Shown here piece after piece: positions 1-5,764 of a stretch of DNA of 6,194 bases (the first letter of the stretch is position 1; each line of letters begins with the position of its first letter). Source of the stretch: Paracoccaceae bacterium (GTDB taxonomy: Bacteria; Pseudomonadota; Alphaproteobacteria; Rhodobacterales; Rhodobacteraceae); NCBI GenBank assembly GCA_029881635.1, contig JAOUMG010000131.1:1-6194 (forward strand). Direction: 5' to 3'. The notes under the pieces were generated by a model. It did no database searches. It was given only the letters and a program-made list of their open reading frames with translations, and had not been told where the DNA came from. The translations under genes and the position numbers were made by a program.

Positions 1-777
1 TTTCAGTGCGATATTGCCAGTAAATCCGTCGGTAACGATCACGTCGACGCGGGCTGATGGCAGATCGCCCCCTTCGACAAAGCCGATATAGTCGAAATTG
101 CCGGTTTCCGTTGATGCCGCAATCAGATCCTGGGCGGCTTTCAGTTCGGCGCCGCCTTTGTGTTCTTCGGTGCCGACATTCAGCAGACCGATTCTGGGGC
201 GTTTGATACCCAGCCCGTTGCGGGCATATGATGCCCCCATAAGGGCGTATTGCAAAAGATCCCGCGCCTCGGCCTTCACGTCTGCGCCCACATCAAGCAT
301 AAGGTTGAAGCCGCCGGAATTGCGCGACGGCCAGAGGCAGGCAATGGCCGGACGGTTGACACCGGGCAGCTTGCGCAGGCGGATCATCGACACGGCCATG
401 AGCGCGCCGGTATTGCCGCAACTGACTGCCACCGAGGCCTCATTGTTGCGCACGCTTTCAATCGTCGACCACATCGACGTGTCCTGACCGTTGCGCATGA
501 CCTGCGATGGTTTGTCCTCCATCGATACCACGCCTTCTGCATGACGGACCGTACAACGCCCGCTCAGTGCCGGACGCTTGGACAAAAGCTGTTTCAGTTC
601 GGATTCGGGGCCGTGCAGGATGAATTGCGCATCGGGATTCGTCGCAGCAAACTGCGCCATGCCGGCCACAACGGCAGCAGGACCCCGGTCGCCACCCATT
701 GCATCAAGCGATATGACAACAGCACCCACTGGCCCGGTCCTGAGACCTTCAGGCTGCGGTTCGGGCGCTGTTGACAT
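1..777 (-). CDS. plsX: Phosphate acyltransferase PlsX (3' end cut by window edge)
   Basis: PlsX converts acyl-ACP and phosphate to acyl-phosphate, the acyl donor for PlsY in the first step of phospholipid synthesis. It is a soluble, peripherally membrane-associated enzyme. Reading the minus strand from the ATG at 777 gives 259 codons open to the left edge. Family hallmarks are LDAMGGDRGP near residues 24-33, the SMEDKPS segment near 85-91, SCGNTGALM near 119-127, NVGTEEHKG near 200-208 and TDGFTGNIALK at 249-259. The family is about 340-370 residues long, so roughly 100 C-terminal residues lie outside the window. The start has only a weak ribosome binding site, and an in-frame GTG at 729 preceded by AGGA is an alternative. 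The DAMGGD motif sits about 16 residues further in than in E. coli PlsX, so either start fits. The gene follows rpmF by 24 bases on the same strand, the usual rpmF-plsX arrangement; fabH is expected next. Identity is very sure, the exact start less so. Confidence 0.96.
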   Translation of the reverse strand, partial: MSTAPEPQPEGLRTGPVGAVVISLDAMGGDRGPAAVVAGMAQFAATNPDAQFILHGPESELKQLLSKRPALSGRCTVRHAEGVVSMEDKPSQVMRNGQDTSMWSTIESVRNNEASVAVSCGNTGALMAVSMIRLRKLPGVNRPAIACLWPSRNSGGFNLMLDVGADVKAEARDLLQYALMGASYARNGLGIKRPRIGLLNVGTEEHKGGAELKAAQDLIAASTETGNFDYIGFVEGGDLPSARVDVIVTDGFTGNIALK

Positions 778-801
778 GTTCGGGCCTAACGGGACACAGC
801 G

Positions 802-1008
802 TTACGCTGCGTCTTCGTCCAGATCGATTTCGGCAGCCTTCGCCACGACTTCACGGTCGGCGTAATGCCCACAGGCACTGCAGACATGATGCGGGCGCTT
901 AAGTTCGCCGCAATTCGGGCATTCGTTCGGATTGGCAGCAGTCAGCGCGTCATGAGCGCGGCGCATATTGCGGCGGGACCGTGTGGTTCTATTCTGAGGG
1001 ACAGCCAT
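802..1008 (-). CDS. rpmF: 50S ribosomal protein L32
   Basis: Small large-subunit ribosomal protein of 68 residues. The N-terminus [20 protein letters not shown] is the typical basic L32 start (M-A-V-P-x-[KR]-[KR]-x-S/T). Two cysteine pairs, C30/C33 (CPNCGE) and C43/C46 (CSACGHY), form the zinc-ribbon seen in zinc-binding L32 proteins, so this is the zinc-containing form rather than a Cys-less paralog. The C-terminus is acidic (DLDEDAA), as is common in alphaproteobacterial L32. GAGGATGAG just upstream of the ATG supports the start. It lies between yceD and plsX on the same strand, so translation and lipid-synthesis genes are probably cotranscribed. The length is normal and the frame intact. 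Confidence 0.97.
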   Translation of the reverse strand: MAVPQNRTTRSRRNMRRAHDALTAANPNECPNCGELKRPHHVCSACGHYADREVVAKAAEIDLDEDAA

Positions 1009-1115
1009 GTCTCATCCTCGGGTTAATGAGGGCCTGTGCCCTGGATTTCGTGCGAATTCGTCACTGGATGCACTGCTGCTACCGGGTGCGAACCCAACGT
1101 TCAAGCGAGGCCGGG

Positions 1116-1143
1116 AACATACTGCGTTTTGGTGCGGGCGCAA
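1116..1143 (-). promoter_or_regulatory. Candidate internal promoter for rpmF-plsX
   Basis: On the minus strand TTGCGC (1138-1143) is followed after 16 bases by TATGTT (1116-1121), a fair match to -35 and -10 elements of a housekeeping sigma factor. It lies in the unusually long 179-base gap between the YceD gene and rpmF, where a separate start for rpmF-plsX would be expected. This is a sequence-pattern inference only. Confidence 0.35.
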
Positions 1144-1187
1144 GTGTTTTCTAGGCATTTTCGTCCACCATCTTAACGACAGTAAGT

Positions 1188-1736
1188 TTATTGCTTCGGC
1201 GTGCCTTTCTTTAAAATATTGGCAAGATCGGCAAACGGGCGCATTGCTTCATCGGTCAGGGCTTCGCTGCCGGGTTCGGTAAAAACCGCCTGACCCAATT
1301 CGGCGCCTTTGGCGCGGGGGTAAAGCGGCAGCGCAAGGGCCAGCGACTCAGTCAAAACCGCGCCGATATCAATCGCGTCGGGCAGCGGGTCAACGGTATC
1401 GTCCTCTGGCATTTCAATTTCATCCGCCTCAGGGATGTCCATATCCGCGACATAGCGGCGGATTACCGGCTCACTAATTTTACTGGCAACCGGCGCAAGA
1501 GTGACAATGCAGGGCTGTTCGACCCGCGCCTGAAGATCGGCCTCCAGTAACCAGTCTTTTTTGCCGCTGGGACGGATTTCACCCTTAAAGCTCAGTTCCA
1601 GCACGGCGCTGATGCCAAGGGCCTTTGCAATTCCGGCCAACTCTGCCTGATCTGGTTGCAAATTAAACCGTGTCGGTTTGCGTGTTGGCAAGTCCGCCAC
1701 ACGGAATACATGGGAAAAATCGGTAATTTCAGACAT
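1188..1736 (-). CDS. yceD: YceD / DUF177 family protein (23S rRNA accumulation)
   Basis: A 182-residue protein of the DUF177/YceD family (PF02620). Members are needed for normal 23S rRNA accumulation in E. coli and plants and are almost always encoded next to rpmF, as here. Visible family features are FRVADLP near 11-17, QPCIVTLAPV near 74-83 with the conserved Cys at 76, an acidic linker (about 103-120), AIDIGAVLTESLALALPLYPR at about 121-141 and the PFADLANILKK C-terminus near 167-177. There is no signal peptide or membrane segment, so it should be cytosolic. The ATG at 1736 has only a weak upstream ribosome binding site, but no better start in frame is seen and MSEITDFSHVFRV is a normal alphaproteobacterial N-terminus. 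It is first in the yceD-rpmF-plsX set and divergent from bamE. The molecular activity is not established; the family assignment is strong. Confidence 0.92.
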   Translation of the reverse strand: MSEITDFSHVFRVADLPTRKPTRFNLQPDQAELAGIAKALGISAVLELSFKGEIRPSGKKDWLLEADLQARVEQPCIVTLAPVASKISEPVIRRYVADMDIPEADEIEMPEDDTVDPLPDAIDIGAVLTESLALALPLYPRAKGAELGQAVFTEPGSEALTDEAMRPFADLANILKKGTPKQ

Positions 1737-1792
1737 CGCAGGTCACTTTGTTGGTTTTTGGGGCGCAGTTCAGGGCAAGATAGGCACCATCT

Positions 1793-1805
1793 GTCCTTGA
1801 AGGAC
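1793..1805. repeat. Perfect 13-bp inverted repeat in divergent intergenic region
   Basis: GTCCTT-G-AAGGAC reads the same on both strands apart from the central base. It lies between the divergent starts of yceD (1736) and the BamE-like gene (1865), about 60 bases from each. This is where an operator for either promoter could sit, although a chance palindrome is possible. Confidence 0.4.
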
Positions 1806-1864
1806 TGCCCCAGCATGTTGTAAGCGGGATAGAAGGCTTGAGGCAGCAAGGCAAGAGGGTGGCA

Positions 1865-2323
1865 ATGGGCAGGCTCGGTTTCGGGATGCGGCGCGGCGTG
1901 ATGCTGTTGGCCACTTTGGCGCTTATTTCCTGTTCAGCCCAATATCGAAATCACGGCTATGTCCCGCGCGATAACGAACTCGAAAAGGTCATCGTTGGCA
2001 CTTCCACCCAAGCAGATGTGGCCCAGGCCGTTGGCAGACCCTCATCCACCGGTCTGCTGACAGGGGCGGGCTGGTTCTATGTGGGCAGCCGGTTCAAACA
2101 CTATGGCGGGCGTGAACCAAAAGAGATTGAACGCCAGGTCGTCGCGATTTCCTTCGACGAAAAAGGTATTGTCGAAAATGTCGAACGCTTCGGGCTGGAA
2201 GACGGGCAGGCAATTGTCCTTTCACGGCGGGTCACCGACAGCAATATCAAAGGTATCGGATTCCTGCGCCAGCTTCTTGGCAATATCGGCAACCTTTCCG
2301 CCGGACAGATTTTCGAGAACTAG
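1865..2323 (+). CDS. bamE: BamE/SmpA/OmlA-family outer membrane lipoprotein
   Basis: A 152-residue lipoprotein of the SmpA/OmlA (BamE) family, an accessory part of the BAM complex that inserts beta-barrel proteins into the outer membrane. The N-terminus has basic residues, a hydrophobic stretch and a lipobox LISC ending at Cys23; Ser at +2 fits outer-membrane targeting. The mature part carries family features: YVPRDNELEKVIVGTSTQADV (about 30-50), the GRPSSTG turn (about 53-59), GWFYVGSRFKHYG (about 64-76) and the beta-hairpin VVAISFDEKGIVENVERF. I chose the ATG at 1865 because AGAGGGT ends five bases before it. A TTG at 1838 is in frame but has a poorer site, and ATG 1886 has no good site yet would still leave a signal peptide. 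It is divergent from yceD and convergent with msrB. BamE function is inferred from family; Rhodobacterales members differ from E. coli BamE. Confidence 0.9.
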   Translation: MGRLGFGMRRGVMLLATLALISCSAQYRNHGYVPRDNELEKVIVGTSTQADVAQAVGRPSSTGLLTGAGWFYVGSRFKHYGGREPKEIERQVVAISFDEKGIVENVERFGLEDGQAIVLSRRVTDSNIKGIGFLRQLLGNIGNLSAGQIFEN

Positions 2324-2380
2324 GCCAAAACCTGGCAACCTGAACAGAACTGCGCATTTCTCTGGCAGCTTGGGTCCGGG

Positions 2381-2776
2381 TTATTTGACAGGGCGGTGAT
2401 CCAACGCAACGCCGTTGATGCAGTACCGCAGCCCTGTGGGGTCTGGTCCGTCCGGAAACACATGGCCAAGATGTGCATCACACTGCGCGCAATGCACTTC
2501 GGTACGGCGCATGAACCAGCTTCGATCTTCGGTTTGACCGACCGCCTCGGGCGATGCCGGTTGATAAAAGCTTGGCCAACCGGTGCCGGAATCGAACTTA
2601 GCATCTGCATCGAACACCGGCGCACCGCAGCATACGCAGTGAAACACCGCAGGGCCTTTTGGGAAATCGTCGTGGCTGAAAGGCCGTTCGGTTGCATGTT
2701 TGCGTGTCACGCGAAAGGCCAGTTCCGACAGTTGTGCCCGCCATTCCTCATCGGTTTTTTGCAGTTTTTCAGTCAT
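2381..2776 (-). CDS. msrB: Peptide-methionine (R)-S-oxide reductase MsrB
   Basis: MsrB reduces the R form of methionine sulfoxide in proteins, repairing oxidative damage. The 131-residue protein has the full SelR domain. Zinc ligands are C47/C50 (CVCCG) and C96/C99 (CAQCD). KFDSGTGWPSFYQP lies at about 60-73, AHLGHVFPDGP at 101-111, and the catalytic Cys is C119 in GLRYCIN. At position 65 a Thr (SGTGWPSF) stands where many MsrBs have the resolving Cys (SGCGWPSF). Regeneration therefore probably uses another cysteine or direct reduction by thioredoxin. No signal peptide is seen, so it should act in the cytosol. The ATG at 2776 is preceded by AGGATTGATGG. The stop lies 57 bases from the convergent bamE stop with no clear hairpin terminator between them. 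Identity is very sure. Confidence 0.97.
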   Translation of the reverse strand: MTEKLQKTDEEWRAQLSELAFRVTRKHATERPFSHDDFPKGPAVFHCVCCGAPVFDADAKFDSGTGWPSFYQPASPEAVGQTEDRSWFMRRTEVHCAQCDAHLGHVFPDGPDPTGLRYCINGVALDHRPVK

Positions 2777-2895
2777 CCATCAATCCTGTGGTTCAACCGC
2801 CTCGCCAAGACCGGTAACGCCTGCTAGCGATCCGAAATATGAGAATCTGGTGCAGCTTTTCGTGTTTCACTTTAGAACTAGATAAAAAGTATTCG

Positions 2896-2911
2896 CCGCA
2901 GACAAGTGCGG
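2896..2911 (+). repeat. Small hairpin/inverted repeat ahead of the acyltransferase gene
   Basis: CCGCA-gacaag-TGCGG forms a 5-bp stem with a 6-base loop. It ends eight bases before the AGGAG ribosome binding site at 2920-2924, and an AT-rich GATAAA at 2881-2886 could be a -10 element just before it. It may be an operator or a 5' leader hairpin. Support is by pattern only. Confidence 0.35.
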
Positions 2912-2919
2912 TAAACATC

Positions 2920-2924
2920 AGGAG
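2920..2924 (+). promoter_or_regulatory. Ribosome binding site that places the acyltransferase start at ATT 2933
   Basis: AGGAG lies eight bases before an in-frame ATT (2933) and eleven before a CTG (2936). It is 50 bases before the first in-frame ATG (2975), too far to serve that start. No other good ribosome binding site is seen immediately before 2975. The site therefore argues for a non-ATG start. Confidence 0.6.
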
Positions 2925-2932
2925 CACTCACA

Positions 2933-3673
2933 ATTCTGATACTCGCCAAGGGCCTTTACCGTGTCCGTACCAGTATGACGCCTGCCGATGTCGCGCGGGC
3001 CACCGATTTGCGCGCCAAGGCATTTCGGGGCGGCAAGGGGCAGGATAGAGATCCCTTTGACCATCGCTGCCTGCATGTTCTGGTGGAAAATCAGGCAACC
3101 GGAGCGCTCTTGGCAACCTTTCGGCTACTGTCCTTTCCGACGGGCGCCGAAGTCGGCGAATGCTACTCGGCGCAGTTCTATGATCTGTCCCCGCTGGCTG
3201 GATACAAGGCAAATCTGGTCGAGATGGGCCGGTTCTGCCTCGATCCCGATTGCCACGACCCGGATGTGTTGCGCATCTCTTGGGCTGCACTGACCCGCTA
3301 TGTTGATAGTCATGCCGTCGGTTTGCTTTTTGGCTGCACGTCTTTTGCCGGGACTGATCCGGCCCGCTACCGCGACGCTTTTGCGTTGCTTCTTGACCGG
3401 CATATCGGGCCGGAGGTTTGGCGACCGTTGGCCAAATCGCCAGACATCGTCCGGTTTGCAAGTCGACCGGCAAATCCCGCCCCCGACATCAAGCGCGCGG
3501 TGCAATCGCTGCCGCCGCTCCTGCGGACCTACCTTGCCATGGGCGGGTGGGTCAGTGACCATGCCGTCATCGATGCCGACCTCGGCACCATGCATGTCTT
3601 TACGGCGCTCGAGACCCCTTCCGTTCCCACCCCCCGCGCCAAAATCCTGCGCCAGATCGCGGGGCAGGGCTGA
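2933..3673 (+). CDS. OlsB/GlsB-type acyl-ACP-dependent N-acyltransferase
   Basis: This is a GNAT-fold enzyme of the OlsB group (Acetyltransf_5). Such enzymes transfer a 3-hydroxyacyl chain from ACP to the alpha-amino group of ornithine (OlsB) or glutamine (GlsB), giving the lyso-aminolipid that OlsA then O-acylates. Numbered from ATG 2975, the marks are DPFDHRCLHVLV (26-37), YSAQFYDLSPL (64-74), EMGRFCLDPDCHDPDVLR (83-100), GCTSFAGTDP (120-129), and LPPLLRTYLAMGGWVSDHAVID (179-200), followed by MHVFTALE. In-frame codons before ATG 2975 encode LILAKGLYRVRTS, which looks like the family's first beta strand, and the frame is open back to a stop at 2912. AGGAG at 2920-2924 fits a start at ATT 2933 (246 residues); an annotation from 2975 would be 232 residues. 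A sequencing error in an ATG, or a CTG start at 2936, are alternatives. No olsA-like gene follows, so ornithine versus glutamine specificity is undecided. Family call strong, start uncertain. Confidence 0.88.
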   Translation: MLILAKGLYRVRTSMTPADVARATDLRAKAFRGGKGQDRDPFDHRCLHVLVENQATGALLATFRLLSFPTGAEVGECYSAQFYDLSPLAGYKANLVEMGRFCLDPDCHDPDVLRISWAALTRYVDSHAVGLLFGCTSFAGTDPARYRDAFALLLDRHIGPEVWRPLAKSPDIVRFASRPANPAPDIKRAVQSLPPLLRTYLAMGGWVSDHAVIDADLGTMHVFTALETPSVPTPRAKILRQIAGQG

Positions 3674-3693
3674 TGTTTAGGGACTGAAGGCAG

Positions 3694-3723
3694 GGGGCTG
3701 TAAGGCCCCGAGATGATATCTCG
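3694..3723 (+). repeat. Two adjoining hairpins after the acyltransferase gene
   Basis: GGGGC-tgtaag-GCCCC (3694-3709) is followed at once by CGAGAT-gat-ATCTCG (3709-3723). The two stems share base 3709, so both cannot form fully at once. They begin 20 bases after the acyltransferase stop. No T-run follows either stem, so they are not a standard rho-independent terminator. They could stabilise the 3' end of the mRNA or aid termination. Confidence 0.5.
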
Positions 3724-3786
3724 AGGAACTCTGTCAGCTACTTATATATCAATAGTTTGATTTTCGCTGTGGCGTAGCAGTGAAAA

Positions 3787-3809
3787 AGCCCCGGTCAATG
3801 ACCGGGGCT
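3787..3809 (-). terminator. Bidirectional rho-independent terminator
   Basis: AGCCCCGGTC-AAT-GACCGGGGCT is a perfect 10-bp, GC-rich stem with a 3-base loop. On the minus strand the stem runs directly into TTTTTCA, a good terminator for the methyltransferase operon ending at 3840. On the plus strand CGGG then TTTTTC follows, so it can also stop transcription from the acyltransferase gene ending at 3673. It sits between convergent units, as expected of a shared terminator. The interval 3724-3786 before it is AT-rich and holds no gene that I can see. Confidence 0.9.
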
Positions 3810-3839
3810 CGGGTTTTTCAACGGGCAAAGTCAGTCTTT

Positions 3840-4802
3840 TCAGCCGCGCCGACGGCGGCCGCCTTCACGGCCCGCCCGGCCCGCGCTCGCGATCATTGTT
3901 GAGGCCTCGGCGAAGGGCATGCCTTCTTTTACTGCTTCCAGAACCCGCGCGAACTTGATCCATTCGGTGCCGTTGGCGTCATGATTCATCAGGAAGTTGG
4001 CGGCCCGGATCGCCTCCATCTCAACCGGTCGAACCGGGTTCATGATCGCCGAAGTCATCCCCGCCCCGATTGCCATCGGCAGGAAGGCTGCGTTGATCCC
4101 GTGCCGGTTGGGCAGCCCAAACGAGATGTTCGAAGCCCCGCAGGTGGTGTTCACGCCCAATTCGTCGCGCAGACGCCGGACCAGCGTGAAAACCTGCCGC
4201 CCGGCATCGCCAAGCGCCCCTACCGGCATCACCAGTGGATCGACAACGATGTCGTGGGCGGGAATGCCGAAATCGGCAGCGCGTTCAACGATTTTCTTGG
4301 CGACCGCAAAGCGGACATCGGGGTCCATCGAAATGCCGGTGTCATCGTTGGAAATCGCTACAACTGGTACGTTGTATTTCTTGACTAGCGGCAGCACGAT
4401 TTCCAGCCGCTCTTCCTCGCCCGTGACCGAGTTCAGCAACGGACGGCCCTCTGCCGCCGCAAGACCGGCCTCAAGTGCCCCGGGAACCGAGCTGTCGATG
4501 CAAAGAGGCACGTCCACAAGACCTTGGACGATATTGATCATCTTGGTCATCAGGGGCGGTTCGGTTTCATTTGGGTTGGGGTTGGAGTTGTAGACGACAC
4601 CCGCATTCACATCGAGAACCATCGCCCCACAGGCAACCTGTTCTACCGCATCCCTCTCAACGGTCGAGAAATCGTTTGCTTCCAGCTCGGCGGCCAGTTT
4701 CTTGCGACCGGTCGGGTTGATCCGTTCGCCGATGACGCAGAAGGGCTCATCAAAGCCGATGGTGACGGTTTTGGTTTTCGATTCGATGACGGTACGGGTC
4801 AT
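3840..4802 (-). CDS. Methyltetrahydrofolate:corrinoid methyltransferase (split MetH pterin-binding component)
   Basis: A 320-residue stand-alone pterin-binding (DHPS-like TIM-barrel) domain. Such enzymes move the methyl group of 5-methyl-THF to cob(I)alamin on a corrinoid protein. Visible motifs are FCVIGERINPTGRKK (21-35), LDVNAG (63-68), the beta-strand LCIDSS (100-105), LLNSVTGE (122-129), VVAISNDDTG (147-156), VVDPLVMPVG (186-195) and CGASNISFGLPNR (221-233). These match the folate domain of MetH and AcsE/MtvA-type proteins. There is no homocysteine, B12-binding or reactivation domain, so partner proteins must be encoded elsewhere. In Rhodobacterales methionine synthase is known to be split this way, and a pterin-binding piece is one of its parts. 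The C-terminus ends in a short Gly/Arg-rich tail (REGGRRRRG). The ATG at 4802 lies 15 bases after the stop of the MetF-like gene, so the two are surely cotranscribed. A strong terminator follows. Confidence 0.92.
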   Translation of the reverse strand: MTRTVIESKTKTVTIGFDEPFCVIGERINPTGRKKLAAELEANDFSTVERDAVEQVACGAMVLDVNAGVVYNSNPNPNETEPPLMTKMINIVQGLVDVPLCIDSSVPGALEAGLAAAEGRPLLNSVTGEEERLEIVLPLVKKYNVPVVAISNDDTGISMDPDVRFAVAKKIVERAADFGIPAHDIVVDPLVMPVGALGDAGRQVFTLVRRLRDELGVNTTCGASNISFGLPNRHGINAAFLPMAIGAGMTSAIMNPVRPVEMEAIRAANFLMNHDANGTEWIKFARVLEAVKEGMPFAEASTMIASAGRAGREGGRRRRG

Positions 4803-4817
4803 TGGTAACTCTCTTTA

Positions 4818-5738
4818 TCAGCTTTGAACGGCCGGAGCGGCCGAAGCGCCGCCATGCTCGATGGCCCAGGTTGCATTGGTCTTGATACCGCCCAGTGGAA
4901 AGAAATGCACGGACTCGATGCCGAAATTCGGATTGGCTGCCTTGTGAGCGGCCAGTTCGGTGACGAAATCATTCGGTTCATAGGGTAGCAGCAGTTTTGT
5001 AACGTCCATCGCCCGCTTCTGAAGAACCTTCAGCGAAGGACCGACGCCGCAGGCAATGGCGAACTTGATCAGGGTCTGCAGTTTGGCAGGGCCGGCAACG
5101 CCGATATGGATCGGCAGGTCGATACCCTCAGCTGCCAGTCTGTCCGCCCATTTGATCACCGGCTTGGCTTCAAAGCAGAATTGCGTCGCCAGTGCCATTT
5201 TCGCGTCGGTCCGGCTTGAAAATGCCTGTTTCCAGCGCAGCGCGTCCATCACGTTCTTGTCTGACCCATCTGGATCTATGTCACGGTTGCCTTCGGGGTG
5301 GCCCGCAACATGCAACCGGTCAAATCCATCAAACAGACCGGTTTCCAGCAACTGCATGGATGCGTGGAAATCGCCAACAGGTTGGGCAACGCCGCCAGCC
5401 AGCAACAGCGCCTGTTTGACGTTGGCCTCGCCCTGATAGCGCGCAATCCAATCAGCCAGCGTTGCCTTGTCCTTGATGATCCGCGCGGGGAAGTGCGGCA
5501 TGACGGCGAAACCTTCGCCGTTGATCCGTTTGGCAGTTGCCACCATTTCCTCGATCGGGGTGCCATCAATATGAGCGATGTAGACACGGGTGTCTTGCGG
5601 CAGGAGTGCACGAAAATTTTCGACCTTTTCGGCAGTGCGCGGCATGACTTCGATCGAATAGCCTTTCAGAAAGGCTTCGACTTCGGCGCTGTTATGCGTG
5701 GGCGCCACTTCTTTGCGGCGAAAACTCAGTAGCGACAT
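4818..5738 (-). CDS. MetF-like methylenetetrahydrofolate reductase
   Basis: A 306-residue member of the methylenetetrahydrofolate reductase family (PF02219), predicted to reduce 5,10-methylene-THF to 5-methyl-THF, the substrate of the methyltransferase just downstream. Family features are YSIEVMPRTAEKV (28-40), where Glu30 matches the catalytic Glu28 of E. coli MetF; VMPHFPARII (79-88); the LLLAGG strand (111-116); HVAGHPEGN (143-151); ATQFCFE (184-190), where Gln186 matches E. coli Gln183; and PIHIGVAGP (209-217). The usual [L/V]RGD strand end with the folate-stabilising Asp (Asp120 in E. coli) reads LAGG here, so that Asp seems absent. I place the start at ATG 5738 because GGAGGG ends five bases before it and MSLLSFRRK is a plausible N-terminus; an ATG at 5774 would overlap the preceding gene and lacks such a site. 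It lies 26 bases after the upstream small gene. FAD-dependence is expected from the family. Confidence 0.88.
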   Translation of the reverse strand: MSLLSFRRKEVAPTHNSAEVEAFLKGYSIEVMPRTAEKVENFRALLPQDTRVYIAHIDGTPIEEMVATAKRINGEGFAVMPHFPARIIKDKATLADWIARYQGEANVKQALLLAGGVAQPVGDFHASMQLLETGLFDGFDRLHVAGHPEGNRDIDPDGSDKNVMDALRWKQAFSSRTDAKMALATQFCFEAKPVIKWADRLAAEGIDLPIHIGVAGPAKLQTLIKFAIACGVGPSLKVLQKRAMDVTKLLLPYEPNDFVTELAAHKAANPNFGIESVHFFPLGGIKTNATWAIEHGGASAAPAVQS

Positions 5739-5764
5739 TGCTGCCCTCCAAAACTTGTTTGTTG

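Noticed and set aside
98..865. Long plus-strand open frames opposite plsX and rpmF
   Set aside because: The minus-strand frame encodes an unmistakable PlsX from 777 to the edge, then L32. The plus-strand translations are rich in Arg, His and Ser with no family motif.
1007..1282. Plus-strand open frame of 91 codons across the yceD-rpmF gap
   Set aside because: No ribosome binding site, overlap with the YceD coding end, and a translation with no recognisable features.
1838..1864. Upstream TTG start for the BamE-like gene
   Set aside because: It would add nine residues including Arg and Lys, and its upstream region has a poorer ribosome binding site than the AGAGGGT before ATG 1865.
2396..2827. 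Plus-strand open frame of 143 codons opposite msrB
   Set aside because: MsrB on the minus strand is complete with all catalytic and zinc motifs; the plus-strand product resembles nothing.
2928..3473. Minus-strand open frame of 181 codons opposite the acyltransferase
   Set aside because: The plus-strand frame carries all OlsB-family motifs; the opposite frame is Arg/Pro-rich, typical of a shadow in GC-rich DNA.
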